Assembly (NCBI GenBank): GCA_003049485.1
Contig: PYST01000522.1
Location: 1 to 10,315 of the forward strand
DNA: 10,315 nucleotides
Reading direction: 5' to 3'
From: Ophioceras dolichostomum
Taxonomy: Eukaryota; Ascomycota; Sordariomycetes; Magnaporthales; Ophioceraceae
The notes below the pieces were generated by a model. The model searched no databases, was not told the DNA's origin, and saw only the letters and a list, made by a program, of their open reading frames with translations. A program made the position numbers and the translations under genes. Within the stretch, counting starts at the first letter, position 1, and each line of letters begins with the position of its first letter. This document shows, in pieces, positions 1 through 8,103 of the stretch.

Positions 1-52
1 GGTGGCGTAACCGGCTGGTCGTCCTGAGGCCACGGCCATTCTCTCCACACAG

Positions 53-878
53 CCCGCGAGTAGCGGCAGTGCACCAGATGCTCGGGGGACAGAGCCACCT
101 CAAGCTCACCGGGATCATCTATCTGCACCGCATCAAGGATGAGAAGATGACCAACGCCATTATGAAAAACCTTTCCATGTTCCGAAACCTGTGTGGCAAC
201 GATGTGTATAAGAATGTGATCTTGGCCACTACTTTCTGGGACGAGATGCTCGACCTGGCAAAGGCCGAGGATCGGGAGAGGCAGCTCGTCTCCAGAGACG
301 ATTGGTGGGGATTCATGGCCTCGCGGGGGTCTCGCATTCGGAGGTTCATGAACACCCGAGAGTCTGCACTGCAGATTCTGGGCGAGCTCGTCGGACTGCC
401 CGTGGTCACCCTGCAGATTCAAGATGAAATGGTGAATCGCGGTCTCTCCGTAGGTGAGACGACTGCAGGTGCAGCACTCCAGCAGGAGCTAGCTGATCTC
501 AAGGCCAGATTCAAGCGCGAGATGGATGATCTGCGACGAGAGCGTGAGGAGGCTGCTCGATTACAGGACATCCAGCTCCAGGAGATCTACGCCAAGATGG
601 AGAAGGAGAAGCAAGAATGGATCATAGAGGTCGAGGCCGGCCAAGAGGCGCTGCGCGCAGACCGGAGGAGGGAGCAACTCCGTATGGATCAGCATTTCAG
701 GGACGAGATCGTACGCCTCGAGCGTGACCGTAAGGAGCGCGAGCAGCTTATTCAGACCTTGGAGCAGGTAAGTGGAGGCAAAACACGCCGATCCCAAGCG
801 TCGCTTGCAAAAAGCTCCCGCAGACGCCAAAAGCGAAGTCCGGGAGACAAGTCAGAGCATGTGATAGGCTCTAGCTAG
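53..878 (+). CDS. Fungal P-loop GTPase with coiled-coil tail, 5'-truncated by window edge
   Basis: This is the C-terminal half of a fungal G-domain protein (AIG1/septin-like P-loop GTPases). Seen: a strand reading LTGIIYLHRI (about 105-134), then a helix ending in MFRNLCG, the strand NVILATTFWDEM with the G4-like motif TTFWD at 228-242, and the segment GSRIRRFMNTRESA that follows in this family. TxxWD in place of NKxD is usual in these proteins. From about 470 to 765 the protein is a charged coiled coil, ending in a basic K/R-rich tail. The P-loop and switch motifs lie left of the window. The frame is open to base 3; a pyrimidine-rich ACACAG at 47-52 could be a splice acceptor, so I start the exon at 53. 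A consensus donor, CAG|GTAAGT, sits at 766-772 exactly where the coiled coil ends, so the true 3' end may be spliced onward rather than stop at 876-878. The family is fairly sure; both ends are uncertain. Confidence 0.7.
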
Positions 879-1160
879 GGGGGGGCAAAGCAGCAGCGAA
901 AGAGGATTCGCGATTATAGCAACGCACGCCGACACGCGAGGGAGTGGACAGCTGGCGCTATGAACCCGGTAGTAGCATCCAAGCCGAAGGATGTCCCCGG
1001 CACATGTGCAGCATCGACTCGGCCGACAACGCGAGGTAAGATTGCGTTGGAGAGCTTTGGCGGAAGTGGGAAGCCAACTCAACGAATAACTTTTCCTCCT
1101 CTCGGTAATGTGGGAAGGTTCATGATAGATTCCAACAGGACCCTTGAGGATCATCTCCAA

Positions 1161-1189
1161 CTCTGCCTGCCAGTGGATTTCAGGCAGAG
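1161..1189. repeat. Perfect 9-bp inverted repeat with 11-nt loop
   Basis: CTCTGCCTG at 1161-1169 is the exact reverse complement of CAGGCAGAG at 1181-1189, separated by 11 bases. It could form a stem-loop downstream of the GTPase reading frame. There is no U-tract and no known element, so its role is unknown. Confidence 0.5.
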
Positions 1190-1907
1190 CATATTACAAG
1201 TCGGTTAGTAATGCAAAAGGGCAAAGAAATGCAAAGAAAGCCACCATATGATACCCATGAGTTGATACGCAGAGTGTCCCTGAATTGAAGGTTCAGGAGT
1301 ATAGTACTGACCACCTGTGTCAGGATCACCAGCCGCTACCTGCCCTCGTCACATACTGCCTCTAGGTGCATAAGTGATTTCCTGCCTGGTTGAGCTAACC
1401 CACCAGAGGACACCCACAGCGCCAGAGATGCCAAGACGTAAGTACTAGTGACTCACCCTGTGTAGTGGCCAAGATAAGCTGCTTGTTGGGTGCTTACGGC
1501 TCGTCGCCTCTAACCACAGCCTAGTTGTAGCCTACTTCTGACAATGATGACGCTCCAAGGGAGGGACCGAGGTTAATATCGTCAGGTATATGGAGCTAGC
1601 TCCGGTATACGCCGTATCTCAAGCGACAGGCGGCCACAACCAACGTTGACGAGTACGGCTGTTCACGACAAAGCAAATAGAACTGATCATCAACCGGACC
1701 GACTTTCCTCACTCCGCGGAATGCCGATAGAGAGCGGGACATTCCTCCCAACCAGGTTTGCGCCACTCTGACGGATTCTGGATTACTCTCAGCCCTCAAA
1801 AGAGGGGACATCTTACCACCAAAGGAGAAATACCAACCTTACCAAAGAGGAAAATGCGACACAAGACCATCTAGTGCAAGGGGAAGAAGTCTGGTACTGA
1901 AAGACGC

Positions 1908-1915
1908 TGACGTCA
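1908..1915. promoter_or_regulatory. CRE-like palindrome TGACGTCA
   Basis: This is a perfect eight-base TGACGTCA, the core recognised by ATF/CREB-type bZIP factors, which in fungi (Atf1/AtfA type) control stress genes. It lies about 480 bp upstream of the dehydrogenase ATG, a plausible upstream activating position. An 8-mer can occur by chance and binding is inference. Confidence 0.35.
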
Positions 1916-2106
1916 CCTGCTGAACAGATCAATAATAAAATAAGAAAACGTCCGTCGGATAAATGTGACCTCTTCTTATGATCGAGAAACTCGTGACCCC
2001 TGCTTCGCCGCCCCTGAGAGCAGCCGACCACATCTTAGAGCCGAGCCGCGAGTGCGAAGCCGATTCTATGGATCTAGATACAGAGAGTGTGGTCGGCGTT
2101 AGCCGC

Positions 2107-2142
2107 CGGACTACAGCTCGGTGACTGGTTCTTCGGACTACA
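2107..2142 (+). promoter_or_regulatory. Direct repeat CGGACTACA, two copies
   Basis: CGGACTACA occurs at 2107-2115 and again at 2134-2142, 27 bp start to start, 57-92 bp upstream of the TATA box. Zn(II)2Cys6 regulators of ascomycetes bind CGG triplets, often paired, so this may be an upstream activating site for the dehydrogenase. The repeat is seen; the function is inferred. Confidence 0.35.
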
Positions 2143-2198
2143 CCTTACCCGAGATGAAAGGGAGCTATTGCCACTTGGGAAACGCCGCCTTGAGAGAA

Positions 2199-2204
2199 TA
2201 TAAA
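2199..2204 (+). promoter_or_regulatory. TATA box of dehydrogenase gene
   Basis: TATAAA within GAGAATATAAAGGAG lies 190 bp upstream of the ATG at 2394. It is followed by a CT/CA-rich stretch (about 2235-2390) typical of fungal transcription starts and 5' leaders. The ATG context CTCACAATG matches the fungal start consensus. Confidence 0.55.
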
Positions 2205-2393
2205 GGAGATGGGCCTATCCCCAACAGAGAAAAGAAGAATGCTCACCCTAACACACATTCATCACACACTCATCACTGAACTCGTCTCGTCACATCACCT
2301 CCCTCGGTTCACATAACCTTCCGCTCTCATCACCTCCAAACACTTCAGAAACTCGCCTATCTAGATCCTAGGAAGCCATAGCTGCCGCTCACA

Positions 2394-3581
2394 ATGTCTA
2401 ACGGCACCAACGGCACTAACGGAAACATAGCCGTGCCCGACTTCGGCGCCAAGTCGAACCGCGGGGTCGTCTGGGAGGGCAAACCAGGCTCGATGTCCGT
2501 GCGACCCCTACCCTTCCCCCGCATCCAAGCCGCCGAGGACGCGCTTGTGCGCATCACCAGCTCCGCGATCTGCGGCACAGACCTGCACACGTACCACGGC
2601 GTCCTCTCTAGCCCCGAAGTGCCCTTCAGCGTAGGCCACGAAGGCATGGGCATCGTCGTGGCCGTCGGCTCGGCCGTCGACTCCATCAAGGTCGGCGACC
2701 GCGTCGTCATCTCCTGCGTCGCCACCGACCGGCCGGTGGTGACGCACAGCGAGATCTCCAACTCGTCGTTCCAGGGCTTCGGACTTGGCGAGGCGTTCGG
2801 TGGGCTCGACGGGCTGCAGTCCGAGCACGTGCGCGTGGCCTTCGCGGACTCGACGCTCATCAAGGTGCCGCACACCCTGCCCGACAAGGAGTGGCTGTTC
2901 ATTGGCGACATCTTCGGCACGGCGTGGTCGGGGCTCGACTGGGCCGGCTTCAAACCCGGCGATTCCGTGGCTGTCTTTGGCGCGGGGCCGCTAGGCATCC
3001 TGTGCGCGTACAGCGCCGTCGTCCGGGGGGCCAGCACCGTGTACGTGGTCGACCATGTGACGTCGCGCCTCGCGAAGGCAGCGTCCATCGGTCCGGGCGT
3101 GATTCCCATCGACTTCACTGTGAAGGGCAAGAAAGCAAGCGAGCAGATCCTCGCCCAGCAGCCTGGCGGGGTTGATCGTGCTGTCGACTGTGTCGGTGAG
3201 GAGTGCGTCAACGACCGGCTCGAGCCGCAGCAGGACTATGTCCTGTGCGAGGCGTCGGCCGTCACGTCCGTGGGCGGAGGCATTGGCGTGCCGGGCGTTT
3301 ACTGGGCGGGGCCCAACACGGAGGGCGCGCCCAACGCAGACAAGATCAAGGCGGAGATGAAGTTCCCCATCTCGAGCTTCTGGTCGAAGAGCCAGACCTT
3401 CCATGCGGGGGTCATCGACCCGAGTACTGTGGCCAAGGCGCTGATCGCGCTGATCGAGAGCGGACGTGCACGCCCTGGCTTCATTGTTGATGCCGAGTTT
3501 GATCTTGATGATGCGCCCAAGGCGTATAAGCTTTTTGATGCGAAGAAGGTCCAGAAGGTGGTGTTCCGTGGTGCACACTAG
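2394..3581 (+). CDS. Zinc-type alcohol dehydrogenase, formaldehyde-dehydrogenase-like MDR family
   Basis: An intact, intronless 395-residue medium-chain dehydrogenase/reductase, expected to oxidise an alcohol or aldehyde adduct with NAD+ in the cytosol; the substrate is unknown. The N-terminal GroES-like domain holds the catalytic-zinc motifs CGTDLH (Cys60) and GHEGMG (His82, Glu83). Asp172 in GDIFGTA matches the third zinc ligand of the glutathione-independent formaldehyde dehydrogenase branch. The Rossmann domain has GAGPLG at 196-201 and an acidic Asp220 ending the second strand, which favours NAD over NADP. The C-terminal part (AGVIDPSTVAKALIALIESG, then the VQKVVF end) is ordinary for the family. 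Odd: the four-cysteine structural-zinc lobe is missing, with only Cys108 in that stretch, and the N-terminus starts with an NGTNGTNG repeat. Start chosen for its CACAATG context and the TATA/leader upstream. No pathway partner adjoins it. Confidence 0.93.
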   Translation: MSNGTNGTNGNIAVPDFGAKSNRGVVWEGKPGSMSVRPLPFPRIQAAEDALVRITSSAICGTDLHTYHGVLSSPEVPFSVGHEGMGIVVAVGSAVDSIKVGDRVVISCVATDRPVVTHSEISNSSFQGFGLGEAFGGLDGLQSEHVRVAFADSTLIKVPHTLPDKEWLFIGDIFGTAWSGLDWAGFKPGDSVAVFGAGPLGILCAYSAVVRGASTVYVVDHVTSRLAKAASIGPGVIPIDFTVKGKKASEQILAQQPGGVDRAVDCVGEECVNDRLEPQQDYVLCEASAVTSVGGGIGVPGVYWAGPNTEGAPNADKIKAEMKFPISSFWSKSQTFHAGVIDPSTVAKALIALIESGRARPGFIVDAEFDLDDAPKAYKLFDAKKVQKVVFRGAH

Positions 3582-3619
3582 GAGTTCGTGGATAAGGAGG
3601 CTGTGGTACTGGCTAGGAG

Positions 3620-3640
3620 TGATGATGATGATGATGATGA
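3620..3640 (+). repeat. TGA trinucleotide microsatellite, 7 units
   Basis: Seven tandem TGA units lie 39 bp past the dehydrogenase stop codon, probably in its 3' UTR. They are likely length-polymorphic between strains. Confidence 0.9.
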
Positions 3641-4420
3641 GGAGAGCTGTCCGCCGAACGGCTGTATTGTACCAACAGGGAAAACGAGGGTCGACTGAAG
3701 GATGTGGCCATTTCTTTCTTTGTGTTGGTCGCGGTGGCTTTTTGAATCTCGGGCTTGATTTCTTGCGTTCCCTAGGTACAGAACTCATAGATGTATAATG
3801 TATTTGTCTGTTAATGTTGGTTCCTGGACATCACTTAACTCATCCTTTCAACTCTTCCGAGCCCCTAGATTATGCGGCCGGTAATGTACTGACTCCAGAG
3901 CAGAGTTGAATTATTAACAAATGGATGCTCGGCATCAAGTGAACACGGACGTCGGGCTACCAAGACGGGAACGGCAGGCGCGGTTGGGGTCAAGACGCAG
4001 CGAACCGCACGTCGCTTCACACGGCGGCGCATCCCGACCTGCATGCAGTCCCGCCAACCAAGCGACATCCATCATCCATTGCGTGTATACAGCCCCACCG
4101 AGAGGCCACGCCGGCACGCGCGCGTGTAATGTTCGTCGTGCTGATTTTCGGCAGATGGAATCATCTCGACCGGCGGGCTCCTCGGGTCGTCGATCGGTGC
4201 CAACCCCTGACACCCCCGAGAAAGCAAGCTAGCTCTCCGCAGGACTGGGAACGACCGAATCGACGAAAACATGTTGTTAGGATCTTACCTACTCTGAAAG
4301 CAACCCTTCTCTTGAGTCAATAGATGATTCGCTGACAGGATAGAGAATGCCACCATCAACCCGCAGACCGCCAAGCACTACACCTTCAAAGAAGTCCGGA
4401 GCTTTGGGGGTTTTGCCTGG

Positions 4421-4439
4421 CTAGCCCTCCACGGGCTAG
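4421..4439. repeat. Hairpin, 7-bp stem and 5-nt loop
   Basis: CTAGCCC at 4421-4427 and GGGCTAG at 4433-4439 form a perfect stem around TCCAC. It lies in gene-free DNA with no known function and may be chance. Confidence 0.4.
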
Positions 4440-4988
4440 AGAAACACACTCGATCTGTGACGACGAGGAGCCAATGTGTTTCATGGAAATGGAGGTTGGA
4501 GAACTTGGGGCCGCTATTATTCGTCGAGATCGGGTCCGCAGTCTGGATAAAACTCCAGAGGTTGCGTCGCGGGCGCGAGAAGTGCATGTTGGTATGATAT
4601 CAACAGGATATAACAGGAGGAAAGTTCTGACAAGAAAGCACGACATGATGCTACTCATCCAGCAGATCAAAAGAAAGATGAGAAACTCTGCAAGCCATAT
4701 GAGGGGAAATGTGTCCACTGACAAGATGCTGCCACGATGGCCCCCGCATGTGGAGGATGCATAATCCTCATGGTCCCCCCATTGCTTTTCTGGCGAACGG
4801 GACGACTATGTCAAGCTAAAGCTCGTCTCAAACCAACAGCCTTTGTTCCACATTCTCTTCAACATCGTTGAAGGTGCCTTGAGAGTCGAGACGCATGCCT
4901 CTCTCTCCACAGCCTCCCTCATCGAGGTCATCGGTCTTCTACACCGATCCAGCAGCCACAGCCAGGCTCCAGCCAGCCAGCTCAAGTC

Positions 4989-6319
4989 ATGGCGGGCGCC
5001 AAAAACCACAACTCCCAGGAGGAAGCCCGCATCGTGGACCTCCCCTCCGAGCCCTGGCCAATGTCGTCTCGTACCATCATCTATCCGTCTCCGTCCTCCC
5101 AGCTCAGCTGCTGATCCCTGATCCCCGTGTGTTTCGCAGACATGGTCGTCACCGTCCACGCGATCCTCGGCATAGGCTTCGGGCTCGAAGGCGGCACAGT
5201 CCCCATCTACGTCGCCGAGACGGCCCGTCGCAAGATCCGCGGATACGTCATGTCCCTATACCAGCTGAGCATCGCGCTGGGCGGAGTGCTGGGCTACACC
5301 GTGGCCGCCGTCTTCCTGCGCGTCGAGGGCAACTGGCGGCATATCCTCTTCCCTTCTCCCATGTTATCGACTATCATGTTCGCCGGCCTGCTTTATCTTC
5401 CTCAGTCCCCCTACTAGCTGGTGCACAAGCGGCGCAGCCTTGATATGTACCGCGTGTAGAAGCGCATCGAGGGCATCGACACGCCTGAATCGCGCGAGGA
5501 GTTCTTCGTAATGAAGGTGTCGGCCCTCAACGGGCAGAAGGCCGGCGCCAAGCAGGCGCGCAACAGGCGCTTCTTCCCCTGGATGGACTCCTTCACTGTG
5601 CTGAGGGCGAAGAGGGTGCCTGTGTACGCCAGTGTGATGATCTCCCTGGGAGCAGCTCACTGGTGTCAACGAATTAGATCAGTTTATTTCCGCTACTCCG
5701 GTGTCTTTCTGGGGAGCCCTCTCTGTCTTTCTTGTGAGGATCTGCTGCTGACCAACGAAACTCAAACCCTGGAGGTACTGCATGGGCATCTTGGCCATGC
5801 GATTGGCTTCGATGACGAGAAGGCCACATACCTCTCGCTCGTCGGCGGCGACTCCCTCCCCCTTAGCACGATCCCCAACTGCTTCGATATGGCAAAATTT
5901 GGGCGGCGGTCTCGGGCCAACGATTTGCTTCCCGGGTTTTCCTCACGTCGTCGGGCTTGTCATCATCAGTGCCTCCTACCAGATGGACATCGTCAACAAC
6001 TAGAGTATGTTAGTAGCGTGTTACTTCGTCAGTTTGGTGCTGTATGCGGGGTTCTTCGGCTGCTGCGCTTGCATGACCTGGGTCGTGCCCTCGGAGGTGT
6101 GCCGGACGTATCTGCGGTTGTACGGCATAACGACGCCCCCGCGCCCGCTGTTTCTAGCTCGTTCATCGCCACGTACAACTTCACTGCTATGCAGGAGGCC
6201 ATGACGCCCACGGGCCTGTCGGTAGGCCTCTTCAGCGGCATTGCCGTCCTGGGATAGTTCTACCAGATGCGTTGATACCGGAAACGAAGGAGAAAGACAC
6301 TACGGCGGCTGTGGCGTAG
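4989..6319 (+). pseudogene. Decayed MFS sugar porter (hexose-transporter-like)
   Basis: This was a 12-helix sugar transporter. Its first exon survives (MAGAKNHNSQEEARIVDLPS, from ATG 4989, good context), ending near WP. After an apparent acceptor TTTCGCAG at 5132-5139 the protein resumes at about membrane segment 4 with GIGFGLEGGTVPIYVAETAR and RGYVMSLYQLSIALGG. Segments 1-3, roughly 100 residues, are gone. Further landmarks are the central-loop motif TPESREEFFVMKVS (about 5481-5522), GFDDEKATYLSLVGG and FGRR (about 5800-5915), GFFGCCACMTWVVPSEV, ATYNFTAMQEAMTPTGLS (about 6168-6222), and the C-terminal PETKEK motif at about 6278-6295. Breaks: in-frame TAG at 5415, 5457, 6001 and 6255; garbled frame at 5650-5775; frame changes near 5940-5950, 6125-6160 and 6258-6272. 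The stops at 5457 and 6255 stand where the family usually has Trp. It ends at TAG 6317-6319 or, if that too is a mutation, at 6359-6361. Confidence 0.88.
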
Positions 6320-6999
6320 GATGAGAAGACTGATGTGGTAGGTATTCACTTTGTGTTGTAGTGTCCGTCTGATGTCTCGTGCGGATAGCGCCGGCTCAGC
6401 AATTATGCGACAAAGGTTGAAGCCCCTGGCGTCCATTCCCCCTATCGTGCTGTGAATGTGACAGTGCAGGTAAATCCTCGAGGCATCGTGCGTCCCCGTG
6501 ACACGAAACCATGACAACCGACGCTGTCACCGCTTCTACGGCAATAACGCAACAACAGAAATGTCGTCCTTGTCGCGGAGTGCATCTTGGAAAGCAACTG
6601 AACACGTGTTTGATGGTTTTCTACGCGGGATGTCGCTGGTATTAATATTCCGAATTAGGCTATATCGCATAGCTGCCGGCCGCCGACGGCACAGAGACTT
6701 TGAGACCCGCGGTACCGTCAACCATTGGCCTTCCGGAATATTACCCCAGACCCTCGGGAGAATATGACGAAGGCAAAGTTGAAACGTGTCGGAATCGTGC
6801 ATCGTGGGGGAGCTCTTAAAAGAGCTCCTCTGTCGCACAGCGCGCATGCTCTCGAGAAGAACGTGTGCAATTTTCCCTTCCCCATGTCAGCATCAGAACA
6901 AGCGAGACGAGACTGACATCTTCAACCCTCACGTCCTAGAGTCGAGACTAGAATCAAAACAACTCACCCGCATCCCGACCCAACCAAAACACTGCTAAG
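6320..6999. other. Intergenic DNA and promoter of the secretory-protein gene
   Basis: No recognisable coding sequence on either strand; frames are under about 105 codons. The right end carries a CA-rich leader from about 6917 to the ATG at 7000. A perfect palindrome lies at 6809-6828, and TTCCGGAATATTA at 6731-6743 resembles a partial heat-shock element (TTCnnGAAnnTTa). No clear TATA box. Confidence 0.5.
6809..6828. promoter_or_regulatory. Perfect 20-bp palindrome upstream of secretory-protein gene
   Basis: GGAGCTCTTAAAAGAGCTCC is identical to its own reverse complement and lies 171 bp upstream of the ATG at 7000. It could be a dimeric transcription-factor site. A bare palindrome with an AT centre can also arise by chance, though 20 exact bases are uncommon. 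Confidence 0.4.
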
Positions 7000-8103
7000 A
7001 TGAGGCCACCGCCACTGCTCTCCCTCTCCATCCTCCTCTACCTCCACCTCCCCCTCGCAACAGCAACCTACAACTGGGACATCACAACCCACGGCCTCGT
7101 CTCCGGCTGGAAATGGGAAAAGCCCTGGCCACACGACGACTCCGACATGATGACCTTCGTCGAGAAGTGCCGCTCCTCCGCGACCTTCAAAGGCATCCAA
7201 TACAAGTTCGCCGACCTGCACAAGGCTCCCCCCGCAGGTATGGCGCCCTATGCCGACGCCGTCGAGGACCTGTCTCACGGCCGCGTCTACCCGGGCAGCT
7301 GGGACGGCGTGAACGTGAAGGGCAACGAGCGCGACATCCTGTTCGTGGACTACTCGGAGATCCCCGAGCTGGCGCGGACGTTCATCGAGGACGCGCTCTC
7401 CACTGAGGACGGGCGGAATCGGCACTACTTCAGGGTGCTCGAGAAGGCGAAGCCGAAGGCGGGCGGGCACGGGGGCGCGGTGGCGGAGGAGAAGCAGCAG
7501 ATCGACTTCAATAAGGATATCTCGGGGCTGGACGCCAAGGATAAGGTGTGGGTTACGGCGCCGGGGGAGCTGTATCCTATGCTGCCGTTGTGGGTGGCGA
7601 AGGGGAGCAAGTGCGAAGGCGAGTTCTTTTTCTTTCGTCCATTCTCTCCTGCCTCCTCCTCCGCTAATACCTACGCCTCTTACCTCCTCTGCTCTGCTCT
7701 GTTCCTCCCCCACTCTGATCTTTATCCCCCTCACTACCTACCTCTCTAACCAGCGTGCCCTCTACTAACTGATTGTCATCATCACCACCCCGCTTGTCGT
7801 CTCTCTCTAGACACTCTCAAAGACCTCTCCAAGTACGTGGCCGCCCGCGCCAAGCACGAGTGCGTGATCGCCTGGCCGACGGACCACTCGCGCGCCCTGC
7901 TCGACGACGGCCACAAGGAGATCTCGTTCCGGATCGAGGCGCGTTGGGTGAAGGAGACGGAGGAGGGCATCGCGGCGCGTATATACTGGGAGAGGCACCA
8001 CGCCGAGCTAATGCGGCAGCAGCGGAAGTACGACAGGGAGGAGAGGGCGAGACAGCGGAAGAAGGTCGATAACGAGAGGGGCGAGGAGAGGGATGAGTTG
8101 TAG
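7000..8103 (+). CDS. Secretory-pathway protein of unknown family, two exons, C-terminal RDEL
   Basis: Joining 7000-7606 to 7811-8103 gives 299 residues plus TAG. I do not recognise the family. Residues 1-22 are a signal peptide (short basic start, Leu-rich core, ALATA-type end), with likely cleavage near TAT-YNWD. The mature part is a soluble, acidic/basic mixed protein rich in Trp and Tyr (SGWKWEKPWP at 35-44, VYPGSWDG at 96-103, ELYPMLPLWV near 190-199, CVIAWPTDHS at 220-229). It has only two cysteines (57, 220) and ends in a long charged helix (about 255-295). The last four residues are RDEL, a KDEL/HDEL-like ER-retrieval signal, so residence in the ER lumen is a fair inference. The start is the first ATG after a CA-rich leader. 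Reading through the intron instead gives a 249-residue protein ending at 7749 without RDEL. The gene stands alone, convergent with the gene at 8840-10249. Structure fairly sure, function unknown. Confidence 0.78.
7607..7810 (+). other. GC-AG spliceosomal intron, 204 nt
   Basis: Coding character stops near 7615 and resumes after a pyrimidine-rich CTCTCTCTAG ending at 7810. Exon 2 needs one base from exon 1. The nearby GT dinucleotides have the wrong phase or poor context, whereas GCAAGT at 7607-7612 is the standard form of the rare GC donor and gives the right phase, creating Asn203 (A + AC). A perfect TACTAAC branch site lies at 7763-7769, about 41 nt before the acceptor. The alternative is a weak in-phase donor, C|GTCCAT, at about 7637. 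Confidence 0.72.

Larger units (their letters stand above)
879..2393. other. Intergenic region with dehydrogenase promoter and leader
   Basis: No protein here resembles a known family; open frames on both strands are about 100 codons or less and look like chance. The left part holds an inverted repeat at 1161-1189 and a weaker one at 1279-1297 (CCTGAA/TTCAGG). Consensus-like donors occur at about 1034 (GAG|GTAAGA) and 1440 (GTAAGTA). They could belong to further exons of the upstream GTPase gene, but I cannot build a convincing exon. From about 1900 the sequence has promoter character: a CRE-like palindrome, a repeated CGGACTACA and TATAAA, then a CT/CA-rich leader from about 2235 to the dehydrogenase ATG. 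Confidence 0.6.
3582..4988. other. Dehydrogenase trailer and intergenic DNA, no clear gene
   Basis: The first 200 bp are presumably the dehydrogenase 3' UTR, with a TGA microsatellite and an AT-rich stretch near 3790-3815 that could hold the polyadenylation site. Beyond that, open frames on both strands are short and resemble nothing I know. One stretch, 4334-4402 (+), reads TINPQTAKHYTFKEVR, faintly like the N-terminal part of AMP-binding (4CL-type) enzymes; nothing after it fits, so at most it is a shred. A small hairpin lies at 4421-4439. The last 150 bp before 4989 are CT-rich and look like the former leader of the broken transporter. Confidence 0.5.

Noticed and set aside
2357..3211. 284-codon minus-strand frame opposite the dehydrogenase
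   Set aside because: It is an antisense shadow of a GC-rich gene; the plus strand carries all the MDR motifs and the minus product is low-complexity Ser/Pro/Thr without family resemblance.
2991..3788. 265-codon minus-strand frame spanning the dehydrogenase 3' end
   Set aside because: Antisense shadow; its poly-Ile run is just the TGA microsatellite read backwards.
3921..4232. 103-codon plus-strand frame in the intergenic region
   Set aside because: Arg/Pro/Ser-rich composition typical of chance frames, no family resemblance, no promoter or start context.
4386..4764. Overlapping frames of 112 codons (-, hydrophobic start) and 96 codons (+)
   Set aside because: Neither resembles a known protein. 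The minus frame's hydrophobic start looks membrane-like, but there is no leader or supporting context.
7236..7241. GTATGG at a CAG|GT junction as a donor within exon 1 of the secretory gene
   Set aside because: It is in phase and well formed, but using it with the 7810 acceptor would remove 370 bp of sequence with clear coding character.
6964..7734. 256-codon minus-strand frame opposite the secretory-protein gene
   Set aside because: It is Arg/Val/Leu-rich antisense translation; the plus strand has signal peptide, codon bias and a consistent intron.
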